Part shown: positions 49,571 to 59,685 of the stretch, piece after piece
Position numbering within the stretch: position 1 is the first letter of the stretch
Layout of the letters: the number at the start of each line of letters is the position of its first letter
NCBI GenBank assembly: GCA_944989445.1
Contig: CALYLW010000330.1
Coordinates: 432,001-496,000, forward strand
Source: Ampullaceana balthica
Lineage: Eukaryota; Mollusca; Gastropoda; Lymnaeidae
DNA: 64,000 nucleotides
Direction of reading: 5' to 3'
Notes under the pieces: model-generated
The model's input: the letters and a program-made list of their open reading frames with translations, nothing else
The model's database searches: none
What the model was told of the DNA's origin: nothing
Position numbers and translations under genes: made by a program

Positions 49571-50937
49571 TAAAAAAAAGTAGACGATGTAGAATCTTTC
49601 AAAGATTTCATTCAAGCAAAAGTGAATCTGCGTACGACATTTCTGAAATGATTTTGAATAAATGATGATCTTAAAATAATGGACTGCACAGACTGCACAC
49701 GCCCAACGTGTGTTAATACTTCTTAAGGGCTGGAAAGTATACAAGAGTTCAACAAAGGTGCAAAAACATAATATCTCATGTCAAACTCGTTCAAACAGTT
49801 AAACCTAATGTGTTAACATGATGCTACAACTGAAACGAATTCTCCAACTATTTTAGTACACTTGAGCGTTGTTACGCATTCTTTTCCAAGTCCATACACT
49901 GTTGGAAATACCTAATTGCTTCTACAAGCAAGGCATTCAGACTTCAGGATAAATAATAGTGAATATACCATGAAGCCATGTTGAGGTTACTTTGTAAGCT
50001 ATAGAACTGAAAGATGCAGATAAAAGGCTCAACACACGAAAAGACGCATGAACTTTTCTAGTCACAATGAAATATTTTTATTTTCCAATTTTTTTTTAAA
50101 TGCCCGAAATTCTTTACAAACGTATAGTGCTCAACAAAAAATTTCTCAGCAGTGGCTACTCACAGAGAAACTAATGGAATGGAATACTTCAGGAATGCTT
50201 TGACATTTGATAAAATGTATGTGGAGACCTCATCATTTTAATCGAACCTTCAAATCAAAGAACAAAAGAGCACATTTTTGGTGATCGAAGTAAATATGTA
50301 TATGCATCCATGCTATGTAGATAACAGATAAGAAGAAATTTGGTTACTTCATAAGATGATATTGGTGTATAAATTCGTGTGAGGCTTTTGCAGTTACATA
50401 GAATTTAGAAAACAGAAATAATTTTCATACAACAGCTAATCTACTGGACTTTGAAATTTTGTCTTCAAATGATAGTATTCAAAATATCTCACATGACATA
50501 GTCGAATATCTTAACCCAATGCGTGGGAAAAAATAATGAATTCAAGACTAGGTGGTTTATTTAAGTTTATAAAGATATTTAGGCTCGAAGTTACCCTGCA
50601 TAAAATAGTATAATAAATGTGAGCATTGATTACAACTAACTGTCTTAAGTAATGAAAGGTGTTAAAAAGGCTTCTCTAAAGTTATTTTAATGAAAAAATT
50701 AATGACGACCAATTACGAATACACAAAAATTGTCTAATCTATTGCTATTTTGGTAATTTAGCATGCCATGGCTGAAAACATTGATACAAGAAAGATGGAG
50801 CCTTGAGGAAAAACATAAAACCCAAATTTCATTTAAAAAATGAAGCCTTTCTTTTGAACATACAAATATATAGTGTATTTATTATTACTTTCTAATTATT
50901 TTGTTTTTACTTTATAGCGTTAACATATTTTTCGGGG
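49571..50937. other. Interior of the hAT relic, no gene recognised
   Basis: AT-rich remainder of the hAT element. Short open stretches exist, but none is long enough or similar enough to a known domain to assign. Confidence 0.4.
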
Positions 50938-51284
50938 AGGGGAGGGGGGGGGCAAATTTGGTTTCTGCCCCGGGCGGCACATACCCACGCTACGCCGCTG
51001 TAAACAATATTCTTTAATATTATCCTTATTTAGCTTATCAAATCAGGTTTTTCGATTACTAAGATATCGGGTCCGAATAGCGATCAGATTAATAGATAAG
51101 ATTTGATTAATTTATTTAATTTATGATATTTTCAGGGATTCATGCAAACATTTGTCCACCTTTATTATAAAATATACTAAGTTTGGGGGCCCTTAAATCA
51201 TTGGGGGCCCCTGGCTTAAGTCTGTTCTGCTCCCCCCTTAAACCGCAATAGCTTATTATATTGAAATAATGAACAACCTTTTTG

Positions 51285-52020
51285 TTAACCACGTTTTATT
51301 AGCTCGCTTTCGTTCCTGTGGCATTGTTGGTTTGTTGGTTTGTCCAAGATTTTTTCAAATCTGCCAACGTAAAATTGAACCACTTCTGATGGTTCTAGAG
51401 ATCTGAAAATTTTACCACAGATAGATCTTGGATGACAATGCATTATATAAAAATTTCAGATCGATCGAATGTACCGTTATTAAATTATTTAACTTTTTAG
51501 TCTATCTATAGTCTAAATATAAGAATCTGTACCGTCTGCTTTTGTGGACATCCGTGCGTTCATCCGGTGACCACATCACAATGTTTTTAAAACGTTGGGC
51601 GGGCGCTTGTGAGGTGTTTGGTAAAATAAATAGAGGTAAACAAATATTTTTAAAAACCAGGTTGTTATAAGTGGACTAAAAAGAATAAAATAAATAGAAG
51701 TAAAAAAAGATTTTAAAAAACTACGTTTTTATTAGAGGACTAAAAAGAAGAAAATAATTAAAAACTTATAAGTTCAAGTACTTTAATTTAATATGACTAA
51801 AAACGTGGGGCGGGTGTTTGGTATAAAAATTAAAGATTAATAATTTAGAAGGCAAAAGAGAGATCTATAAGCGAGAGAATGAGTGAACCGCATATGTAAA
51901 CCTCATAAGCGCCCGCCCCACGTTTTTAGTCATATTAAATGAAAGTACTTGAACTTATAAGTTTTAAATTATTTTCTTCTTTTTAGTCCGCTAATAAAAA
52001 CTTGGTTTTTAAAAATCTTT
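51285..52020 (-). repeat. Palindromic repeat element, copy B (inverted)
   Basis: Reverse-complement match to copy A. It begins CCACGTTTTATTAGCTCGCTT, contains TTCAGATCGATCGAATGTAC, and has its palindrome arms at about 51720-51808 and 51920-52010 around GAGTGAACCGCATATG. Together with copy A it makes a pair of inverted elements 1.7 kb apart. Confidence 0.8.
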
Positions 52021-52027
52021 TTTTTTA

Positions 52028-53050
52028 AATCCCTTATATTAACTTCACCGTCGTTCTGTCGTCATCTCTCTCTCTCTGTCTTGGGCGGGCGGAAAAACTA
52101 AAGTCAAAAATGACCCACTTCCCGTGATCCGATCGAGCTGAAATTTGGCACACGGACCCGTCTCACCTAACAATGCATCGTATCAAAATTTAAAGATCGA
52201 TCGATCGTACCGTAATTAAATTAATGCATTTTTAGTTTATCTCTATACGAGGAATGTAATTCAATTTCACAGTTTGTTATTGTTTTTGTTTTTTTCAAGT
52301 GAGAGCTCAGTCGCGCGTTGACGCGACCCATCGAAGTTCCGGGGTGCTTTTGTTTACATTTTACGTGTCACGCTCAGCTCGGTCCAGTGATAGGTGACCA
52401 GAATTTTCCCCTCTCCCATCCCCCCCCCCAGGGTTATGAAACAAAATGAGTTAAGACAGATTCAGTCAGTAAATGTTTGTCGCGTTTTGAAAGATAATCA
52501 ATACTGTTTAGTTATGACTCATATATAAGGGATTTATAGTCAAAAACTTTGTTTTTACGGGTTTGTTTGATAAATCCCTTATATTAACTTCACCGGCGTC
52601 TCTGTCTGTCGTCATCTCTGTCTTGGGTGGGCACGCGGAAAAACAAAAGTCAAAAATATGACCCACTTACCCGTGATCCGATCGAGCTGAAATTTGGCAC
52701 ATGGACCCGTCTCACCCTACAATGCATCGTATCAAAATTTCAGATCGATCGATTAATTAAATTAATTTCATTTTTAGTTTATCCTTATATAAAGTATGTA
52801 ATTCAAATTCACGGTTTGTTATTGTTTTTTCTTCCACGTGAGAGTTTGAGTTGACGCGTTGACGTCGACCGTCGTGCCGACACCCCCTCACGTCCCATCC
52901 CCCGTTATAAATACAGGGGACATCACTCGGTGTCAGTCTGTAAATGTTTGTCGCGTTGGAACATAATCAATACTTTTAGCTCTGTCTCATATATAAAGGG
53001 ATTTATAGTCAAAAACTGTGTTTTTACGGGTCTTTTTTATTAATATTTTC
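52028..53050 (+). repeat. Two tandem ~0.5-kb repeat units, forward
   Basis: Units at about 52028-52555 and 52573-53045 start AAATCCCTTATATTAACTTC and finish ATATAAGGGATTTATAGTC, so each has short inverted ends (AAATCCCTTATAT). Shared internal marks are CGATCGAGCTGAAATTTGGC, CAATGCATCGTATCAAAATT and TTTACATTTTACGTGTCACG. No coding capacity. The superfamily is unknown. Confidence 0.8.
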
Positions 53051-53520
53051 CTGTCGCGCGGTGCGATGCGTATTATATATATTGAACATACTTTTTATAG
53101 TATATTCCCGATCTGTTAATGTATATGCTAGTCTGTCGCGCGGTGCGTATTATATTGAAACAAGATCAATAATTTTAGTTATGTCTCATATATAATGAAT
53201 TTATAATCAAAAACTTTGTTTTTATGGTTGTGTAATTAATTCCCTTATATTAACTTCATCGTCTTGTCGTGATCTCTGTTTGTCGTGGTCCCGCGGGAAA
53301 AAAAAAGTAAAAAAATAATCCACTTCACCTAATCCCCATCGAGCTGAAATATTGCACATAGACTTTTGTCACATAACTATGCATTCTAACAAAATTTCAG
53401 ATCGATCGAATGTACCGTAATTAAATTAATGAATTTTTAGTTTATCTCTATGTAGCATGTAAATATTTATGCTAGTCTGTCTCGCGGTGCGTATTATATT
53501 GAACATAATCAATACTATAT
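53051..53520 (+). repeat. Diverged ~0.5-kb unit, forward
   Basis: Begins near 53230 (TTCCCTTATATTAACTTCAT) and keeps AAATTTCAGATCGATCGAAT. A phrase around GTCTGTCGCGCGGTGCGTAT is repeated three times between 53040 and 53500. Confidence 0.65.
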
Positions 53521-53778
53521 GCAAAATTTCAGCTCGATAGCATCACGGAAAGTGGGTCATTTTTTTTTGTATTTTCCATGTGACCACGACAGACAGAGAG
53601 AGATCACGACAGACAGAGAGAGATCACGACAGACAGAGAGAGATCACGACAGACAGAGAGAGAGATCACGACAGACAGAGAGAGATCGAGAGATCACGAC
53701 AGACAGAGAGAGATCACGACAGACAGAGAGAGATCACGACAGAGAAGACCGTGAAGCTAATATAAGGGATTTAAATTG
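53520..53778 (-). repeat. ~0.5-kb unit in reverse with an expanded 20-bp satellite
   Basis: Starts AAAATTTCAGCTCGATAGCA and ends GTGAAGCTAATATAAGGGAT, i.e. the reverse complement of the unit start. Between them, 53587-53745 is about eight copies of GATCACGACAGACAGAGAGA. The same site in neighbouring units holds just one such copy. Confidence 0.8.
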
Positions 53779-53837
53779 AAAGTTGATCATCTCAAAATAT
53801 ATTCACGGGCGTCCACATCCTAAAACCTCATTTACAT

Positions 53838-53960
53838 CCTCACATGTCCTCTTAGTCCTACATGTCCTCTTGGTCCTACATGTCCTCTTGGTCCTACATT
53901 TCGTTTTTGCCCTACATTTCCTCTTGGTCCTACATTTCCTCTTGGTCCTACATTTCCTAC
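53838..53960. repeat. 18-bp tandem repeat
   Basis: About six copies of CATGTCCTCTTGGTCCTA, later with CATTTCCTC. Confidence 0.85.
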
Positions 53961-54188
53961 CACACCATCTGCAAGACGCGACCTACACCTTCATACATCT
54001 CACAACCCGAATTATGAAAATTATGAAAGTCAGAGATGAATTCCTCTGTGACAAGGAATTGGAAGACATTCCTCAAGAAAAAATGGACACACATTCTTCA
54101 ACACAATTATTGTGTTCATTTAATAATTCTCCTCATATAAATGAGTTAAATCTTTTTTTTTCATTTTCGCTACTATTAATATTATAAT

Positions 54189-54800
54189 ACTAGTTTGTGC
54201 TGCGGCGCCTTGGTGCCTGCGGGGCCCCCTTTTTTAAGGGCGCCTACGGCGCCCACCTTTTTCAAAAGCCCAACTAACTTGTCCTTGTATGATAAATACG
54301 TAAGGGGCCGTCCATAAAGTACGTCACGCTCTAGAGGGGGGAGGGGGAGTAAGAAAGTGTGACAATTTAGTGACAGGAGGGAGGGGGGGTTCCGACCATG
54401 TGTGACGTCACGGTGTTTTATATTAAATTTTAAATATTTTGTAAATAAAAAACAAAAGTTTTGTTCGAAAAGTGTGACGTACTTTAGAGGGGGAGGGGTC
54501 CCGAGATTTGTGACAGCTTGTGACAGGGGGAGGGGGGAGTTAAAAATTGTCAAAAATTGCATGACGTACTTTATGGACGGCCCCTAATATTAAATTTTCT
54601 TAAATGTACACAAAGTATTTCATAATAGGTTTGTTGTTTTGTTTTTTTTGTCAAAAGCCCAAGTAACTTATCGTATAAATACGAAATATTCCTGAAATGT
54701 ACACAAAGTATGTATATAATTTTTTTTTACAGTGCTAATCACCACACGATTTTTAAAGTAATTTTAGAAAGCAGCGCACCAAATTACTGCACCAAAAAAA
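54189..54800 (-). mobile_element. Helitron-like GCGCC repeat split by a MITE
   Basis: On the minus strand it ends with a GC-rich imperfect hairpin and CTAG next to T (plus-strand ACTAG at 54188-54192). The body carries GGGCGCCTACGGCGCCCACC and AAAAGCCCAACTAACTTGTC, and is interrupted at GATAAATACG/TAA by the MITE at 54304-54584. A second partial copy of the internal segment follows at about 54650-54715. Confidence 0.6.
54301..54587. mobile_element. PIF/Harbinger-like MITE with TAA duplication
   Basis: The element proper is 54304-54584 (281 bp). Ends are GGGGCCGTCCATAAAGTACG and its reverse complement, a perfect 20-bp match. TAA lies on both sides (54301-54303, 54585-54587), and removing the element restores GATAAATACGTAATATTAAA, the sequence found uninterrupted in other copies of the host repeat. 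The 3-bp TAA target fits PIF/Harbinger. Confidence 0.9.
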
Positions 54801-54959
54801 TAACTCTTTGAGTCAGTCAGCACTGTTTACAACACAAATGCTGACGTCATGGGTTCGTGCGTCGTTTGGTTAATGTTAATCTGGAAACCCAAAAGGATTA
54901 TGATTTAGCGTTAGGCCACAGTCAGTCAGCGATAATTGAGCGTATATATATATATATGA

Positions 54960-55375
54960 CTAGCGTATCACCCGTCAAAAATGACGGACGTTTTCAGCTG
55001 AAATCTATTTATTTTATAAAAAATGCACTTTTTTAGGGCGCCTACTGCGCCGACCTTTTCAAAAGCCCAAACTAACTTGTCCTTGTTTGATAAATACGAA
55101 ATATTAAACTTTCTGAAATGTATACAAAGTATTTTATAATAGGGGTGGTTTTTTATATTTTATAATTAACCATCATCAAATCCTCTTTTTTACATTGATC
55201 CCTTTTCCAACATTAAAATACAGTATGAGCGAAAACAATGACGTCATATAATTTTTTTTTACAGCGCATCTTTAATTTCCACACCTTTTGATGCATTGGT
55301 GCAGTAATTTGGTTTTCCCTGCTTTCTAAAATTAGTAGCGTCACGGACAGACAATTGCAAATTATATTGTTTAAT
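54960..55375 (-). mobile_element. Helitron-like GCGCC repeat with intact 3' terminus
   Basis: On the minus strand it ends CCGTC-ATTTTT-GACGG (plus-strand arms 54972-54976 and 54983-54987), then GTGATACG and CTAG, followed by T: a hairpin, short spacer and CTAG/T terminus as in Helitrons. The body is collinear with 17331-17770. The 5' terminus is not clear; 55375 is where similarity fades. Confidence 0.65.
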
Positions 55376-55504
55376 CATAAACACCCATCAATTATCATTC
55401 CGTAAAGCTAAGGGGACTTCACTGTGTTTTTTTTAAATTGAAAATAAAAAACATAATCAGTACAACAGCATAAAGCAGTTAAAAAATCGTGTGGTGATTA
55501 GCAC

Positions 55505-56019
55505 TGTAATAAAAACAAACCCGTAAAAACAAAGTTTTTGACTATAAATCCTTTAGATATGAGTCATAATTAAAAGTATTGATCATCTTCAAACGCGACA
55601 AACATTTACAGACTGTATCTGCCTTAACTCAACTTTGCTGTATAACCGGGGGTGGTGTGGACGATTGGGAGAGGGGAAAGGTCTGGTCACCGATCGCTTG
55701 ACCGAGCTCAGCGTGACACGTAAAATGTAAACAAAAGCACGCCGGTACTTCGATGGGTCGCGTCAACGCGTCAACTCATATTTCTCACGTGGAAAAAAAA
55801 ACAATAACAAACAGTGAATTTGAATTACATACGTTATATAAGGATAAACTAAAATTGCATTAATTTAATTACGGTACGTTCGATCGATCTGAAATTTTTA
55901 AACGATGCATTGTTAGGTGAGACGGGTCCGTGTGCCAAATTTCAGCTCGATCGGATAACGGGAAGTGGGTCATTTGTGACTTTTGTTTTTCCGCGGTGCC
56001 CGACCCAAGACAGACAGAC

Positions 56020-56066
<47 letters not shown>

Positions 56067-56115
56067 GAGAGAGAGAGAGACAGAGACGGCGATGAAGTTA
56101 ATATAAGGATTTAAT
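55505..56115 (-). repeat. ~0.5-kb unit, reverse, with (GA)n expansion
   Basis: Reverse complement of the 52028 unit: CCCGTAAAAACAAAGTTTTT at the start, TTTCAGCTCGATCGGATAAC inside, GTTAATATAAGGATTT at the end. A (GA)n tract at about 56023-56085 occupies the place of the CAGACAGAGAGAGA motif. Confidence 0.8.
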
Positions 56116-56955
56116 AAAACAAACCCGTAAAAACAAAGTTTTTGACTATAAATCCCTTATGTATGAGACATAACTAAAAGTATTGATTATGTTCAAAAGC
56201 GACAAATATCTACAGACTGAATCTGTCTTAACTCCCTTTTGCTTTTAACCTGGGGGGGGGAGAGGAGAAAGGTTTTGTCACCGATCGCTGGGCCGAGCTC
56301 AGCGTGACACGCAAAATGTAATCAAAAGCAGGCCGGTACACCTGGTTTAAACACGAGATGTGTTCACCTGTGGCTGGGGTGAAGTCAAGTGACCCGTAAA
56401 ATGTAAACATGGCGACCGCTTCATATAGTTTATATAGATAAACTAAAAATGCATTAATTTAATAACTGTACGTTCGATCGATCTGAAATTTTGATACGAT
56501 GCATTGTTAGGTGACACGGGTCCGTGTGCCAAATTTCAGCTCAATGCCTTCACGGGAAGTGGGTCACTTGACCATCCAAAAATACAAAACTGCAGTTGTG
56601 TCGTAAAACATGTTTAATATAATGCGCACCGATCAGGAATATGTTTATAAAAAGAGTTGTCATTAAAATACGCACCTTATTGCGCGACAGAAAGGTTGTT
56701 CAGTATAATTCGCACCGCGACGCTCTATCTCAAAAAATAGCATGATACATAAGAATAAATAAAATAATCTAAAAAATCAATAATTTAATTACGGTACATG
56801 CGATCAATCTGAAATTTTGAAACATTGTTTTTATTATCGGTACGAAACTGCCTGCAAAATTTCAGCTCGCTAGCTTACGAGCAAGTGGATTAAAAATCGA
56901 TCCAAAGTTTTGGCGACAATCAAGGGTGCAGACACCACGAGTTAATATAAAGGAT
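56116..56955 (-). repeat. Further reverse ~0.5-kb units, truncated
   Basis: A unit starting CCCGTAAAAACAAAGTTTTT at 56127 runs to about 56600, and a diverged fragment (CAAAATTTCAGCTCGCTAGC) runs to the terminal TTAATATAAAGGATTT at 56942-56957. Confidence 0.7.
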
Positions 56956-56989
56956 TTTTAAAAAGTGGGCACCGTAGGCACCCTACAAC

Positions 56990-57340
56990 TGTAACTGTGA
57001 CTGACTTTTTTACTTATTAATATGTAACTTGTATGCGTTATCTCAATACATAATCTTGTACACAATAATCCACTGAAGAACTTGTTTCAATAAAACAACT
57101 TTAATATGTATACTATGTACATAACATATAATTTGAGGTTATACAACGTTGAAATCTTGAGGCACACACACATTCCGTCCTTCCACTACGGAACTTCTCT
57201 GACAACTCATCGCCCAACCTTCTCAGCCAATGGGAAGGCTTCTCTCTTCCCGCGCATATTACTCACGTGACCTCTCCGTCATCCGATCATGCAATACACA
57301 CATGATACACTGGTGATTCACTCATGATTCACATGTGACA
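56990..57340 (-). repeat. 3' LTR
   Basis: Begins (minus) TGTCACATGTGAATC and ends GTCAGTCACAGTTACA. It differs from the other LTR by seven substitutions over ~340 aligned bases and one 11-bp insertion (a duplication of CTCATGATTCA), so the insertion is fairly young. Confidence 0.93.
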
Positions 57341-57685
57341 TTCACCCCCATCCTTCAAAAAAAAATGTTTATAAAATACAACATTGTTGGTCTTCATAAA
57401 ATCAAATTAATCTATATCTATATTCAAATTTCAAATATTTATCATCAATGAACATTCATTTCCTTACATACAACATCTGGACATAAAATCAATAAGAAAA
57501 AATCTGTAGGACTGTAACCGTCTACCTGTGCTGAAAAATTGAAACTGAAATTTTTAACACCTCTGTAATTTTTTGTAATTAAAATACTTTTAACAATCAA
57601 TATTATTAAAATTAACTAATAATCCAGTGGAATTTAAACACTGTTCCTTGTTTATTGTTCAGCGAATAAAAATATGAATATTATT

Positions 57686-57870
57686 ACAGGCTCTGGTTGT
57701 ATCCTTTAGGAATTCACAGACTATTATTAATACAGTCTCTGGTTTTATCATTTAGGAATTCTCAGAATGTCTTTTTAATACAGTTTCTGGTTTTATCATT
57801 GAGGAATTCATAGACTACTATTAATGCAGTCTCCGGTTTTATCGCTTAGGAATTCACAGAATGTCTTTAT
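57686..57870 (-). repeat. ~53-bp tandem repeat in the element's 3' untranslated part
   Basis: Four copies of a unit with CTCTGGTTTTATCATTTAGG and AATTCACAGA, between the gag stop and the 3' LTR. Function unknown; it might be a structural or packaging element. Confidence 0.85.
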
Positions 57871-58052
57871 TTATTGTCATTCTACTTAATATGTCTGCAA
57901 CTAAATTGTCTTTTCCTTCACAGGTTTAATGTCAAATTTTTAGTTGGCTAATAGCATAGCCTAGTTCAAAAATAGTCATTCTTCAGTTGACGAGTATGAA
58001 TTCAAATCGTTGGGCTTTGAATGTTTCTTCAGACTGTTAAATGTTCAATAAT

Positions 58053-59685
58053 TCACCAACCATGACTTCGATTATGTCCATTCACAATATCAATTCCAGC
58101 ATCTTGAATAAGTTGCTTAGCTTTTGAGATGTCATTTTTGCTTCCTGATAGTTCAATAGAATTTCGACCAGATGAGTCAGAAACTTTTATCTGAAAAATA
58201 ACGTCTGTATCTGTGTCTTTTATTTTGCTTAATACACAACCAATTGTTCTTCCTACTTCCGATGATTCCACACGAATGGTTTCAGATTGATTAGCAACAT
58301 CTCTATCTCTGCTACCATGGTCTTCATCCCTTTTACCATATACTTGATTTCTAATGGTGGCTAAAGTGTCACAAGTGTTTGTTTCTTCTTGATTCATTTT
58401 TCTTCTATCATTCATGTCTTGATTTTCATTCTTTCTCCATGGTTTATCAAAATTTCTTATTCTGGAATCAAAACTATATCTGCATCTCCATGATCTTCTA
58501 CCTTGATTATAATCTCTATATATGGAATTATGATTATATTTTTGATTATTTTCTCTCCATGATTGTCTTTCTTGATCATAATCTCTATGTCTGGAATTAT
58601 GATTATATTTTTCTCTCCATAATTGTCTATCTTGATCATAATCTCTATGTCTTGATTTTTCTTCTGTTTTCTTTCTTATAGGACTGCCATTAGGTGACAC
58701 CCTATTTGGTTGCCCTTTATTGTGGTAACACTGTTTTGCCATATGTCCTGGCTTGTTACAGTACCAGCAGATAGTTCTGTTGCTTGGTTTGGCAGACTCT
58801 GGTTTCTCATACCTTGTCTTTTTTCTTGACTTTTAATTTGTATTGCTTCAAAAATATCTTGTCTCTTATCCATTTCCACATTCGGATGAGAGTCTTTGAA
58901 TGTGCGTAATGCATTTGTTAGCTCTGCTTGAGTACGAACTTTCTTATCAGTTAAGTATGTGAATAGAGTTGGTTTTGCATTTTCTGAAAACTTGTCAATT
59001 AACACCATGTCTAGTATGGCCTTTGGATTGCTTGTATCTATTGCTGTAAGTTCCAGCCATTTTGTTAATTTAACTTGTGTTTCTTGTACTATGATCTGTG
59101 GATCTTTGTCCATCTTTATTCTCATTTCATGAAATTCTTTTCTATAATAATTTTCTGACTTTCCAAAATGACAGAGAAGTGCCTTTTTGACATTTTTATA
59201 TATGCTTTTGTCTTCTTTGGCTATACTGTTGTAAGCTTCAAATGCTTCTCCAGTTAATTGAGTCATCAATTGTGCTGGCCAATCTTCTTCATTATAGCCT
59301 TTCATAGCCATTATGGATTCGAAATAATCCAGATAAACATCCATTTTTTCTTTCTGGCTATCATATTTTCTAGCTTTGATAGTATCCCTTGGTGCTGGCC
59401 TTCTATTTGTTTCATTACCAGGATTGTGGCCTCTACTCTCTAAATCAATTTGCAGTTTTGTCTTGTCCATTTGAAGTTGTTCAAGTTCTCTTATTGCAGC
59501 TCTTTCTTCTCTTTCAATGATTTGACTTTGCCTCTCTTTTTCATCAGCAATTCTTTGATTTTCTTGTTCTTCAGCTTTTCTTCTTCTTTGGCTTCCTTGA
59601 CTTTCTTTTCGACAAAGTCTTTCAATTCTTTACCACTTAAGCCAAATTCTTTAGCTATGGCAGTGAATTCTTTGTAGTAATCCAT
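58053..59685 (-). pseudogene. gag-like gene with CCHC knuckle and C-terminal KH domain, two frame breaks
   Basis: Reading from the ATG at 59685: an N-terminal segment (MDYYKEFTAIAKEFGLSGKE) and a Lys/Glu-rich coiled coil; a capsid-like region (about 59380-58880) with YFESIMAMKGYNEEDW and KKALLCHFGKSENYYRKEFH, resembling the SCAN-like capsid of Gypsy/Gmr1-type elements; a CCHC zinc knuckle CWYCNKPGHMAKQC (58767-58726); Arg-rich tandem repeats RHRDYDQ-RQ-WRE (about 58650-58500); and a KH domain at 58277-58092 (VGRTIGCVLSKI ... QIKVSDSSGRNSIELSGS). The frame shifts near 59580 and near 58825, both in purine runs, so this copy is probably broken. Gag would coat and package the RNA. The KH domain would add a second RNA-binding surface, which is inference. 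Confidence 0.85.
58092..58277 (-). other. KH domain region of the Gag
   Basis: About 62 residues with the KH pattern: a V/I strand, VGRTIG, a loop, SKIKD, then QIKVSDSSGR, IELSGS and a helix SKAKQLIQDAGI. KH domains normally carry I-G-x-x-G; here the loop is IGCVLS, so the second Gly is missing. The closest look-alikes I know are KH domains of DDX43/TDRKH-type RNA-binding proteins (IGRGGSKI). Confidence 0.75.

Larger units (their letters stand above)
46804..51008 (+). mobile_element. 4.2-kb hAT transposon relic with perfect 8-bp duplication
   Basis: The element proper is 46812-51000. Ends are CAGTGGCGTAGTGAGG and (reverse complement of the right end) CAGCGGCGTAGCGTGG, a common hAT terminus. 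TAAACAAT occurs exactly on both sides (46804-46811 and 51001-51008). Inside are a relic of the transposase, a probable solo LTR, an internal duplication of ~80 bp (47769-47850 and 48231-48310) and a later-inserted palindromic repeat (48790-49570). No intact reading frame remains, so it is dead. Confidence 0.88.
46436..51251. mobile_element. hAT MITE split by a larger hAT element
   Basis: Left part 46436-46811 (start CAAGGGCGGATTAAG) and right part 51009-51251 (end CTTAAACCGCAATAG) together match the 27825-28410 MITE in inverted orientation, including GGGGCCCC ends, ACACTCAATTTTAGGATACC (reverse) and the degraded tRNA-like module. Flanks CTTATATA and CTTATTATA are a decayed target duplication. 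The 4.2-kb hAT element at 46812-51000 is inserted inside. Confidence 0.8.

Noticed and set aside
58815..58835. Programmed -1 frameshift in gag at an A-run
   Set aside because: The run does not fit the X-XXY-YYZ pattern in the incoming frame, and the break falls between capsid and knuckle where Gag is normally continuous. A simple indel is likelier.
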